From Paradesulfitobacterium ferrireducens (lineage in GTDB: Bacteria > Bacillota > Desulfitobacteriia > Desulfitobacteriales > Desulfitobacteriaceae), in NCBI RefSeq assembly GCF_017310645.1, contig NZ_JAFLRH010000002.1:124001-188000 (forward strand): a stretch of 64,000 bases of DNA, written 5' to 3'. Within the stretch, counting starts at the first letter, position 1; each line of letters opens with the position of its first letter. Positions 26,901 through 34,801 of this stretch are shown piece by piece. A program made the translations under genes and the position numbers. The notes under the pieces are model-generated. The model did no database searches. It had not been told where the DNA came from and worked only from the letters and a program-made list of their open reading frames with translations.

Positions 26901-28583
26901 TTGAAACTGGAAATATCTTCGGCCTGGGAAGAACTGAGTAAAACCAAAACGTGGCCGGAAATTTTAGCTGAAGTTGCTCAGGCATTTCCCGACCGGGAAG
27001 CGCTGGTATTTAGGATGAATGGGACTAGGATAAGTTTTACGTATAGAGAGTATGCCAACAAAGTAGATGAACTTGCCAGAGGTCTTTATGCTATTGGTGT
27101 AAGAAAGGGCGATCATGTGGCGCTTTGGATGACTAACCGACCGGAGTGGTGTTTTGCCCGGCTGGCTATTTATAAATTGGGTGCTATTATGATACCGTTA
27201 CACACCCGATACCGCCTGGAAGAATTGCAATTTGTTTTAAAACAAAGCGATACCCAATATCTTTTGCTTGAGGATCAATTTTTCGACAGAATTGAATCTT
27301 TGAATATGCTCAATCAGTTAATACCCGAAATTAAATGCAGCGCTACAGGTAAAGTAGATGCCGGGGAATTCCCCGTTTTAACAACAGTTGTTTGTCTCAG
27401 CAATAAAGGGGAGAAATATCCGGGAACTTATTCATATGATGAGGTTCTTCAATTGGGGTCTAAGATTTCAAATGAAAAAATAGAAATTAAGCATTACCCG
27501 GCGGACACCATTCATATTATTTATACCTCTGGTACGACCGGCTTTCCCAAAGGAGTGGAAACGCCAAGCAGCTGCAATGTGGCATATTGTGCTGTTTCTA
27601 AGGAACTTTATCACCTTACCGGCAAAAGCAAGTACCTGAATGTAATGCCTTTCTTTGGTAATATTGGCTTATGGAATCATACCCTTTCTTTACTGGCGGG
27701 GTGCACCCTTATAACCGACGCACCAGTTTATGATCCCGTAGATGTACTTGCTACCATTGAAGCGGAGGGGATCACTCACGCTATTTTTGTGCCTACAATT
27801 TTACTGGATATATTAAATCACCCCGATTACGATAAATATAATTTAAAATCTTTACAGCGCATTACCTGTTCGGGAGCACCTGTTCCGCAGAACCTGATCA
27901 GGATGATTAAAGAAAAGTTGGGGTTATACTTAATGAATATTTATGGTTTATCGGAAGCTTCTGGGCTAAGTACCTGGGTACCATATGGAGATACCCCGGA
28001 GCACGTGGAGAAAACCGTTGGCCTGGCGATGCCTCATTGTATGGTGGGGATTTTGAACCAAAATACAGGGAAAGAATTGCCGCCGGGAGTAGAGGGCGAA
28101 ATATGCACGCGGGAGGTTTTCCCCGGCAGCCAGCACATGAAGGGTTATTATAAGCGGCCTGAACTGACCCGGGAAGTAATCAGGGACGGTTGGCTGCATA
28201 GTGGCGATCTAGGTAAGATGGACGCGGAAGGTTATATTTATTTAACTGGTCGGTTAAAGGAAATGTTTACAGTGGGTGGGTTTAACGTTTCTCCCGCCGA
28301 GGTTGAAAATTTTTTATTAAAACATCCCAAAGTTGCCAATGTGGCAGTTGTGGGGGTGCCAGAACCGCGTTTGGGGGAAGTTGGTGCTGCGTTTATCAAA
28401 CTTAAGACGGGTCAAAATTGTTCCGAGGAAGAAATTACCACTTATTGTAAAGATAAAGTTGCTAATATCAAAGTGCCGAGGTACGTGTTTTTTGTAAACG
28501 AATTTCCGTTAAATCCTCAAGGAAAGGTGCAAAAATTCAAACTGAGGGAAATGGCTTGTGAAAAACTTGGCTATACCGGTTAG
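26901..28583 (+). CDS. AMP-forming acyl-CoA ligase
   Basis: Activates a carboxylic acid to its CoA thioester through an acyl-adenylate. 560 residues from TTG 26901, chosen because AAAAGGAGG is placed correctly before it; the frame is open further into the preceding gene without support. Motifs: YTSGTTGFPKGVE (phosphate loop), NIYGLSEASG, WLHSGDLGKMDAEGYIYLTGRLKE and NPQGKVQKFKLRE with the C-terminal catalytic Lys. It probably ligates CoA to the product of the upstream carboxylase, by analogy with benzoylacetate-CoA ligase after acetophenone carboxylase. Confidence 0.9.
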   Translation: MKLEISSAWEELSKTKTWPEILAEVAQAFPDREALVFRMNGTRISFTYREYANKVDELARGLYAIGVRKGDHVALWMTNRPEWCFARLAIYKLGAIMIPLHTRYRLEELQFVLKQSDTQYLLLEDQFFDRIESLNMLNQLIPEIKCSATGKVDAGEFPVLTTVVCLSNKGEKYPGTYSYDEVLQLGSKISNEKIEIKHYPADTIHIIYTSGTTGFPKGVETPSSCNVAYCAVSKELYHLTGKSKYLNVMPFFGNIGLWNHTLSLLAGCTLITDAPVYDPVDVLATIEAEGITHAIFVPTILLDILNHPDYDKYNLKSLQRITCSGAPVPQNLIRMIKEKLGLYLMNIYGLSEASGLSTWVPYGDTPEHVEKTVGLAMPHCMVGILNQNTGKELPPGVEGEICTREVFPGSQHMKGYYKRPELTREVIRDGWLHSGDLGKMDAEGYIYLTGRLKEMFTVGGFNVSPAEVENFLLKHPKVANVAVVGVPEPRLGEVGAAFIKLKTGQNCSEEEITTYCKDKVANIKVPRYVFFVNEFPLNPQGKVQKFKLREMACEKLGYTG

Positions 28584-28751
28584 AAAAGGTAGGGGTTCGC
28601 TAACATCCTGTCTATGAATTATGGAAGTCAATGACATAAAATTATGGGCAAAAAATTTGGTACGCTGATATGCTCAGTCGGTTTACCATACAGGGGGTCG
28701 CACTATTTGCCACGCGCATTTATAACGCGGCTGCATATTAGTCATTACTGA

Positions 28752-29165
28752 CGGTTTAAACCCCATGAAACCATGTAGCTGGCACAGAAGGAATAAATAA
28801 TCATTCTGCAGGTTATTCCAACAACGATAGCAGACATTCTGAACCTGTCCAATCTTAATGCTTATAATACCAGCTTGCGCATGATTTTTTACGTCGCCTC
28901 CTCCATGCCAGTGAGTTTGCTGAGGCGGGCTATTCAATGGTGGGGGGCTAATTTTTTGTATATTTTCTTTTGTTTGGTATTCAGACAGAGATTAGGGTTA
29001 GGACATCTCATGGCTGCACATCCCCCCAGGGCAGGTCGATTGCGTGCATACCGGCCACATTGTTGGGCGATCCACACGGACAAACGGTATTCCTGGCGAT
29101 TCAAATTGCATACTGCAATTTGTGCCAATACATTGTGCAAATTGGACAAGAACATAGTCCTCGGT
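28752..29165 (+). pseudogene. acyl-CoA ligase remnant
   Basis: Plus-strand translation gives RFKPHETM-stop-LAQKE-stop-IIILQVIPTTIADIL, then NAYNTSLRMIFYVASSMPVSL and LLRRAIQWWGANFL, aligning with the LVPTMLASLL...SSLRTIFYAASPVSLSLLRKA section of the intact ligase at 60020. After a shift near 28970, FGIQTEI replaces the usual YGMTE-G, and further on GDPHGQTV resembles the VDxxGxxV stretch. In-frame stops and frameshifts show that it is dead. The rest of the gap 28584-29206 shows nothing else recognisable. Confidence 0.6.
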
Positions 29166-29206
29166 AAAATAATACGAGTGGAGTAGACAATATCGGGGGG
29201 TCTATA

Positions 29207-29674
29207 ATGGGTGAAACGCGGAATGTTGAAGGCTATAAGTTCGCATTTAAGCAAAGGGTTAGGTATCAACACGTTGATGTTCAAGGAATCGTGTATCACG
29301 CAAGATATATCGACTTTCTTGAGGGGGGTAGAATGGAGTATTTCCGTAATATTGGTATCACGTCGAAAAATATGATAGAAAAAGGATATGATTTTGTAAA
29401 CGTTGAAATCCATTGTTATTATAAAAAACCTGCACATTTAGATGAAGTCATTTTAATTAATACAAAACTTAGCTGGATTCGAAATTCCAGTTTCTGTTTT
29501 GAGTATGTTCTACAAGAACAAGAAAGTGGAAATATCCTTGTCACTGCTAACTCGCTCCATGTTATGGTTGACTCACACACGTACAGAGCACGCCGTATTC
29601 CAGACCAATATCGTGAACTCTTTCGACAGTTTGAAGGCGATACACTTACGGAGTACGGACTCGAGGCATTATAA
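29207..29674 (+). CDS. 4-hydroxybenzoyl-CoA thioesterase-type hotdog protein
   Basis: Hydrolyses acyl-CoA to the free acid and CoA. 155 residues with the 4HBT-type N-terminus VRYQHVDVQGIVYHARYIDFLEGGRMEYF, where the Asp lies at the position of the catalytic acid. GGGGGT upstream of the ATG is the ribosome site. It sits between two gene remnants, and its stop codon overlaps the beginning of the ubiX remnant, so it may have come in with a rearrangement. Substrate unknown; release of CoA from aromatic or hydroxyacyl thioesters would fit the region. Confidence 0.85.
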   Translation: MGETRNVEGYKFAFKQRVRYQHVDVQGIVYHARYIDFLEGGRMEYFRNIGITSKNMIEKGYDFVNVEIHCYYKKPAHLDEVILINTKLSWIRNSSFCFEYVLQEQESGNILVTANSLHVMVDSHTYRARRIPDQYRELFRQFEGDTLTEYGLEAL

Positions 29675-29813
29675 TAGGAATTACCGGAGCCACGGGGTCA
29701 ATCTACGGGGTACAAATCTTAGAAGTACTTCAGCCGAAGGTGACTGTGAGATTCACTTGGAGAATATGTTGAAGCCCACCAGGGCTGGAGCCATTATGTT
29801 CCCACCCCTGCCA
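29671..29813 (+). pseudogene. ubiX remnant with internal in-frame deletion
   Basis: Starts as IIGITGATGSIYGVQILEVL, matching UbiX residues 5-25, and after a one-base shift reads SAEGDCEIHLENMLKPTRAG then AIMFPPLP, matching the C-terminal part. In the intact gene at 30716 the two joined points lie 294 bases apart at similar GAGA(C/T)TCA strings, so the middle was lost by recombination between short repeats. It lacks a start codon and most of the flavin site. Confidence 0.8.
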
Positions 29814-30055
29814 GTGGGGGCGCTTTCATTGCTGACAATGACCGGCAAGAGGTAATCTGATAATACGCGCTGGAGCTTTTGCAGTTCTCCGGTATACCCT
29901 GCGATTCCGGGGTAGTCAGCTGTGCTGAGGAACAAGTCAAATGCTGTTTGTGAGATGTCTTATGGGGTGTGGGTAGTTGCCGCCGATTGCTTAATGGTTT
30001 AAAATGAAGTCATTTATGAAGTTATTTGATAAAGACAATTGAGAAGGGATAGGGT
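29814..30055. other. spacer before the TetR gene, with a candidate operator
   Basis: No plus-strand gene. AAATGA-ag-TCATTT (30002-30015) is a palindrome 41 bases before the TetR start and suits an autoregulatory operator. On the minus strand 29753-29935 a peptide (DYPGIAGYTGELQKLQRVLS) looks protein-like but has no start context and no family I recognise. Confidence 0.35.
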
Positions 30056-30652
30056 ATGGAAAAAGACACAACCAGACGTGATAGTTTTTCGAACCGGCGG
30101 GAGGACATCATTCAAGCGGCGGCCAAACTCTTTCACCGTAAAGGTTTTCACGGCACGTCCATTGGGGACATCGCCAAAGAGGTGGGGTTGCCCAAAGGAG
30201 GCTTGTACTATTATATCGGGAGCAAAGAGGAACTCCTCTTTGAGATAACGACCAGGGGTATCCGCAACGTTTTGCCAGTTTTAAAGCAGATTAAGGAGTC
30301 TGACCTGGAACCGGGAGAAAAGTTGGTGCAGGCGGTAAAGACCAATGCCGACTTTCTGGCCGCCTATCAGGAATATGTTTCGGTTTTTCTCCAAGAGAGG
30401 AACTCCCTCCTGCCAGAGCATTATCAGCAGTACATCAAGGATCGCGATGAGGTGGAATGGATTTTCCGTGATATTATTCAACAGGGAGTAGATAAGGGAA
30501 TATTCCGCCAGACCAATGTAAAAGTAATTACCTTTGCCGTCTTGGGCATGTGCAACTGGATTACGCAGTGGTACAGGCCAGACGGGAATGTTTCAGCCGC
30601 TGAGATCGCCGAGCTTTTTGCTGATGTGACGTACCGGATGCTAAAAAATTGA
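30056..30652 (+). CDS. TetR/AcrR family transcriptional regulator
   Basis: 198 residues; N-terminal helix-turn-helix (about 12-60) RREDIIQAAAKLFHRKGFHG, TSIGDIAKEVGLPKGGLYYY and IGSKEELLF is classic TetR, the remainder an all-helical ligand domain. Proteins of this type with the preceding acyl-CoA genes often bind acyl-CoA (FadR/KstR2-like), but ligand specificity is not visible. It lies 63 bases before ubiX and probably controls it and itself through the palindrome at 30002. Confidence 0.92.
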   Translation: MEKDTTRRDSFSNRREDIIQAAAKLFHRKGFHGTSIGDIAKEVGLPKGGLYYYIGSKEELLFEITTRGIRNVLPVLKQIKESDLEPGEKLVQAVKTNADFLAAYQEYVSVFLQERNSLLPEHYQQYIKDRDEVEWIFRDIIQQGVDKGIFRQTNVKVITFAVLGMCNWITQWYRPDGNVSAAEIAELFADVTYRMLKN

Positions 30653-30715
30653 CGTGCTGGCTGACAAGTCCGAGAGCTATCTTTACAATGTACAATAAAA
30701 CCCAAAAGGGGAACG

Positions 30716-31294
30716 ATGGATATGAAACGCATCATTGTGGGAATTACCGGTGCCACGGGAGCCATCTATGGGGTGCAAATTCTGGAAGCACTGCGGGCCG
30801 CAGGTGATTGCGAGACTCATCTCGTAATAAGCCCGTGGGCAGAAAAAACGATCGTTTTGGAAACTGAATATAGCCCACAGCAGGTGAAACGAATGGCAAC
30901 ATTCTGCCACGACTACCGCAACCAAGCGGCACCCATAGCTAGCGGTTCCTTCGGTGCCGATGGGATGGTCATTGCTCCCTGCAGCATGAAAACTCTCTCG
31001 GGCATTGCTCACGGCTATGCTGACAACCTAATTGGCCGGGCTGCCGATGTTATGCTCAAAGAGCGGCGTCGTTTAATCATGGCTCCCCGGGAGACTCCCC
31101 TAAACGAGATTCACTTGGAGAATATGTTGAAACTCACGCGCGCCGGTGCCGTGATGGTGCCACCCATGCCGGCTTTCTATAACCACCCGGTCAGTTTGGA
31201 GGATATCATTAAACATCACACATCCAGGATACTAGATTTGTTAGGGATTGATAACTCCTTGACTCGCCGGTGGGGGGACAGCTTTTGTTACTGA
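30716..31294 (+). CDS. ubiX: UbiX flavin prenyltransferase
   Basis: Makes prenylated FMN from FMN and dimethylallyl phosphate; required for UbiD enzymes. 192 residues with the Rossmann-like start IIVGITGATGAIYGVQ, the phosphate-binding IAPCSMKTLSGIAHGYADNL, and PRETPLNEIHLENMLKLTRAGAVMVPPMPAFY. AAAAGGGGAAC upstream of the ATG. It is the only intact copy of three ubiX sequences in the window, the others being the stub at 18805 and the remnant at 29671, and is the natural partner of UbiD at 17133. Confidence 0.94.
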   Translation: MDMKRIIVGITGATGAIYGVQILEALRAAGDCETHLVISPWAEKTIVLETEYSPQQVKRMATFCHDYRNQAAPIASGSFGADGMVIAPCSMKTLSGIAHGYADNLIGRAADVMLKERRRLIMAPRETPLNEIHLENMLKLTRAGAVMVPPMPAFYNHPVSLEDIIKHHTSRILDLLGIDNSLTRRWGDSFCY

Positions 31295-31325
31295 GATTGA
31301 TCACATCAAGAAGTACCCGGCTAAT

Positions 31326-31358
31326 ACCAATCTCAAAAGGGGTTGGTGCTTTTATTTT
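31326..31358 (+). terminator. terminator after ubiX
   Basis: ACCAATCTC/GGGGTTGGT stem (two G-T pairs) with an AAAA loop, followed by the T-rich GCTTTTATTTT. Confidence 0.6.
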
Positions 31359-31467
31359 GCCGCTCAAACCTGACTCAAAAGCCAAAAACAGGTTGCAAAA
31401 TTTCCCCATATAGTGCATGCTATATTTGAGAGAATCTTAGGAATATTACAAAAGGGGTCGAATAATC

Positions 31468-32934
31468 ATGGCACCTGAGGACATAGCGGTTCAAACGGCT
31501 GGGGATCAGGAAGTGATTGCACAGCTTGAGCAGCGGATTAAAGAGCTTGAGGAACTGAACCGGGATTATTTAGGCCTGTTTCAGAATTCCTATGACGGAA
31601 TGCTGATTGCTGACGGAAATAGCACGATCCTACATATTAACCCCTCCATTGAGCGGGTGATGGGGCTTAAATATCCGGATTCCATCGGCAAGACGACCCG
31701 GTATTTTCTTGAGGACGGTCTGGCCGATGCCAGTGCGACGCTTAAGGTCATCGAATCGGGTAAGGAAGAAACGGTAATTGTGAACGCGCGCAACGGCAAA
31801 GTGATCCTGAGCACCGGGGTGCCGGCCTATGACCGCGAGGGAAAAGTCCACCGGGTCTACTGCAATGTCCGCGATATTACCGATCTTAATAATCTAAGGC
31901 AAAAATATGTGCAGACCCAGACCTTGGCCTCAAAATATTTAGCCGAGCTGAATCAGCTGAAGAAATCCAATCCCCAGGATTTTGTGGCCCACAGCAAATC
32001 GATGCGCATGGTGATTGACATGGCCTACCGCATTGCGCAAGTGGACAGCACAGTCTTGATCTTAGGGGAGTCCGGAGTGGGTAAAGACCTGATTGCCCGC
32101 ATGATCCACAAAGCCAGCCCGCGCAATGAAGCAGGGCCGTTCTTAAAGATAAACTGCGGGGCCATTCCTGAGAATTTGCTCGAGTCAGAACTGTTCGGCT
32201 ATGAAACCGGCGCTTTTACCGGCGCCAATAAGGAAGGAAAGGCCGGGTATTTTGAACTCGCCCATAAGGGAACCCTCTTTCTGGATGAAATCGGGGACTT
32301 GCCGGTCGCGCTTCAGGTGAAGCTTCTCAATGTCCTGCAGGATCAGAAGATTATCCGGGTGGGTGGAGTTAAGGCGAAAGAGATCGATGTGCGCATTTTG
32401 GCGGCGACCAACAAGAACTTGGATGAGATGGTCAGGCAAGGGTTATTCCGGGAAGACCTCTACTACCGGCTGAATGTGGTTCCGGTCACGATCCCGCCGC
32501 TGCGGGAGCGCAGGGATGACATCCCTTTTATGATCCACTATTATGTTGACTTTTTTAATCACAAATACAACTTGAATCTGAAGTTCAGCCAGGAAGCGAT
32601 TGAAGCATTAAGCAGGTATGCTTGGCCGGGAAATGTGAGGGAGCTGGCCAATTTAGTAGAGCGCTTAATGGTAATGGTTCAGGATACGCTGATTACAGCG
32701 GAACACCTGCCCCCGAAGTATCGGGCGCCTGTCCTGCCGGACCCTTCCTATGACTATTCCCTGAAGAACTTAAAGGAAGCCGTGGCCGAATTCGAGGATA
32801 AATTCATCGCCCAAACGCTGGCGCGCACCAAGAGCAGGGAAGAAGCAGCCATGCAATTGGGAATCAGCCTTTCGAGCCTAACCCGGAGAATAAGAAGAAT
32901 GAAAAGGTCAAAACTGACGCGCATAACTGATTAA
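31468..32934 (+). CDS. sigma-54-dependent activator, PAS-AAA+-Fis
   Basis: 488 residues: short N-terminal coiled segment (IAQLEQRIKELEEL), PAS domain (about 38-145, LFQNSYDGMLIADGNSTILHINPS), AAA+ domain with Walker A GESGVGKD near 200, intact GAFTGA near 248 and Walker B LFLDEIGD, then a C-terminal Fis-type helix-turn-helix (EEAAMQLGISLSSLTRRIRR). The PAS probably senses a catabolite. A perfect sigma-54 promoter follows 120 bases after the stop, and one of its two palindromic candidate binding sites lies inside the last codons of this gene, so it most likely activates the ligase-thiolase-hbd operon. Confidence 0.94.
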   Translation: MAPEDIAVQTAGDQEVIAQLEQRIKELEELNRDYLGLFQNSYDGMLIADGNSTILHINPSIERVMGLKYPDSIGKTTRYFLEDGLADASATLKVIESGKEETVIVNARNGKVILSTGVPAYDREGKVHRVYCNVRDITDLNNLRQKYVQTQTLASKYLAELNQLKKSNPQDFVAHSKSMRMVIDMAYRIAQVDSTVLILGESGVGKDLIARMIHKASPRNEAGPFLKINCGAIPENLLESELFGYETGAFTGANKEGKAGYFELAHKGTLFLDEIGDLPVALQVKLLNVLQDQKIIRVGGVKAKEIDVRILAATNKNLDEMVRQGLFREDLYYRLNVVPVTIPPLRERRDDIPFMIHYYVDFFNHKYNLNLKFSQEAIEALSRYAWPGNVRELANLVERLMVMVQDTLITAEHLPPKYRAPVLPDPSYDYSLKNLKEAVAEFEDKFIAQTLARTKSREEAAMQLGISLSSLTRRIRRMKRSKLTRITD

Positions 32935-32998
32935 GGTGAATTCTCTCCGAAGCGGCGTTTGAATCATGGGTAGACCAAGAGAAAAGGTCAAATTTGAC
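32907..32998 (+). promoter_or_regulatory. paired activator sites GTCAAA-TTTGAC
   Basis: GTCAAAACTGAC (32907-32918) and the perfect palindrome GTCAAATTTGAC (32987-32998) share the upstream flank GAAAAG and are exactly 80 bases apart. They lie 147 and 67 bases upstream of the -24 element. The first is inside the regulator coding region. Likely binding sites for that regulator. Confidence 0.6.
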
Positions 32999-33053
32999 AC
33001 ATTAATAGTTTTCTAAAAAGTTGGAACCTTTGATATATAAAGAAAAGACTGAA

Positions 33054-33069
33054 TGGCATATTTTTTGCA
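33054..33069 (+). promoter_or_regulatory. sigma-54 (-24/-12) promoter
   Basis: TGGCATATTTTTTGCA matches the -24/-12 consensus at all conserved positions, with GG and GC 12 bases apart. It lies 51 bases before the CoA ligase start. Confidence 0.87.
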
Positions 33070-33119
33070 ATTACTAGAGGACTAACTCGAGGTGTAAATA
33101 TACGGAGGAGGTTTAGGTA

Positions 33120-34658
33120 GTGAATTTAGCTCGGATGATCGAACAAAATGCGATGCGTATTCCCAAAAACCCAGCTGTCATTAATGAAACGGTTCATTGG
33201 TCGTGGCGGGAATTCAATCTCAAAGTCAATCAGTTTGCCAATGCCCTGTCTCGGCTGGGCGTGGGCAAAAATGACCGGGTTGCCATGTATTTGCCCAATT
33301 CACCGGAGTATCTGGTCGTTTATTTCGCGATTGCCAAGCTTGGGGCCACAGCAGTACCTTTTAACATCATGTTTAAGAGCAGCGAAATCACCTATATCAT
33401 CAACAATTCCCGGGCCAAGGTGCTGGTTGCGGCTGCCGCTGAAGCAGCGCTCAATGTCGAGCCCATTCGGTCGCAGCTTTCCACTTTGGAGCACGTGATT
33501 TTAGTTGGGGAATATGAACTTGAGGATACCCTGACTTATACCGGGCTTTTGGCCGGCGGAAGCGAAGAATTCACGGCTTTGGAGTGCGCCGAAGATGATG
33601 TTGTCACCATTTTATACACCTCCGGTACCACCGGTCAGCCCAAAGGGGCGATGCTCACGCATGCTAACTTTTACCGCAATGCGGAATTGAATGGAAGCTA
33701 CACGCTGCACATCAATGATCAGGACATTTTTTTAACGGGGACACCTTTTTGCCATATCTTTTTTGTCTTAGCGGTGTTGGGGCCGATGTTCAAAGGGGCT
33801 GCTACTGTTACGATGCCGCGCTTCTTTCCGGATAAAGCGCTGGAGTTGATTTCAAAGTACAAGGTCACACACTTTGCCGGAGTCCCGACCATGTACATTT
33901 ATATGCTCCAAACCTATAAAGCTGATCCGGAAAAATATGACTTGAGTTCCTGGCGCTTTGCCCAGGCGGCCGGGGCCGCAATGCCTGCGGAATACATCGG
34001 GCAAATCGAGCGGGCTTTCCAAATCGGGTACTGCGAATGCTACGGCTCGACCGAGACCAGCTCCACCTGTACTTACGGCCGTCTGGGGCATGGCAAAGCG
34101 GGCTCCATCGGGCTCCCGGCGGAGATGTGGGAAATAAAGATTGTGGATGAGGACAACCAAGAGGTGCCGGTGGGGGAAATCGGAGAAATCACGGTCAAGG
34201 GGCCCGGAGTGTTCAAAGGGTACTGGGATATGCCGGAAGCCACGGCGGCCGCCTTCAGCGGGGAATGGTTCCATACGGGTGATTTGGGACGCGAGGATGA
34301 GGACGGCTATTTGTACATTGTTGATCGCAAAAAGGACATGCTGATTTGCGGCGGGTATAACATTTATCCGCGCGAAATTGAAGAGGTGCTTTACGCCCAT
34401 CCGGCCGTGTTGGAGGCGGCCGTTGTGGGGATTCAGGATGCGGCCAAAGGGGAAATTCCCAAGGCTTACATTACCTTGAAACCAAATGCAGGTGAGGTAA
34501 GCCCCGAGGATATTATAGCGTACTGCAAGGAGCGCATGGCGGCCTATAAAGTACCGCGAGTGGTCGAGTTCTTAAATGAGTTTCCGAAAAATGCGAGCGG
34601 AAAAATCCTGAAACGCTCTTTACGGGAGCTGGAAGCGGAAATCAGACCGACCGCATAA
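33120..34658 (+). CDS. AMP-forming acyl-CoA ligase
   Basis: 512-residue acyl/aryl-CoA synthetase: phosphate loop LYTSGTTGQPKGAML, CYGSTETSSTCTYG, WFHTGDLGREDEDGYLYIVDRKKD and the C-terminal NASGKILKRSLRE with the catalytic Lys. GTG start preceded by GGAGGAGG. First gene of the sigma-54 operon, followed by a thiolase and a 3-hydroxyacyl-CoA dehydrogenase, so it probably activates a short or medium-chain acid entering beta-oxidation. The exact acid cannot be told from sequence. Confidence 0.93.
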   Translation: MNLARMIEQNAMRIPKNPAVINETVHWSWREFNLKVNQFANALSRLGVGKNDRVAMYLPNSPEYLVVYFAIAKLGATAVPFNIMFKSSEITYIINNSRAKVLVAAAAEAALNVEPIRSQLSTLEHVILVGEYELEDTLTYTGLLAGGSEEFTALECAEDDVVTILYTSGTTGQPKGAMLTHANFYRNAELNGSYTLHINDQDIFLTGTPFCHIFFVLAVLGPMFKGAATVTMPRFFPDKALELISKYKVTHFAGVPTMYIYMLQTYKADPEKYDLSSWRFAQAAGAAMPAEYIGQIERAFQIGYCECYGSTETSSTCTYGRLGHGKAGSIGLPAEMWEIKIVDEDNQEVPVGEIGEITVKGPGVFKGYWDMPEATAAAFSGEWFHTGDLGREDEDGYLYIVDRKKDMLICGGYNIYPREIEEVLYAHPAVLEAAVVGIQDAAKGEIPKAYITLKPNAGEVSPEDIIAYCKERMAAYKVPRVVEFLNEFPKNASGKILKRSLRELEAEIRPTA

Positions 34659-34801
34659 CATACTTGCATATCCCATAAAATACCTTAAGGGAAAATTAAA
34701 AATATTAGGAGTATTGAGAGGAATTACTCATGGATTTGTAGAAGTATTATATTATGTAATATTATTGAGTGTTCTTAATAGATAAGGAGGAGGTTTTTCA
34801 G

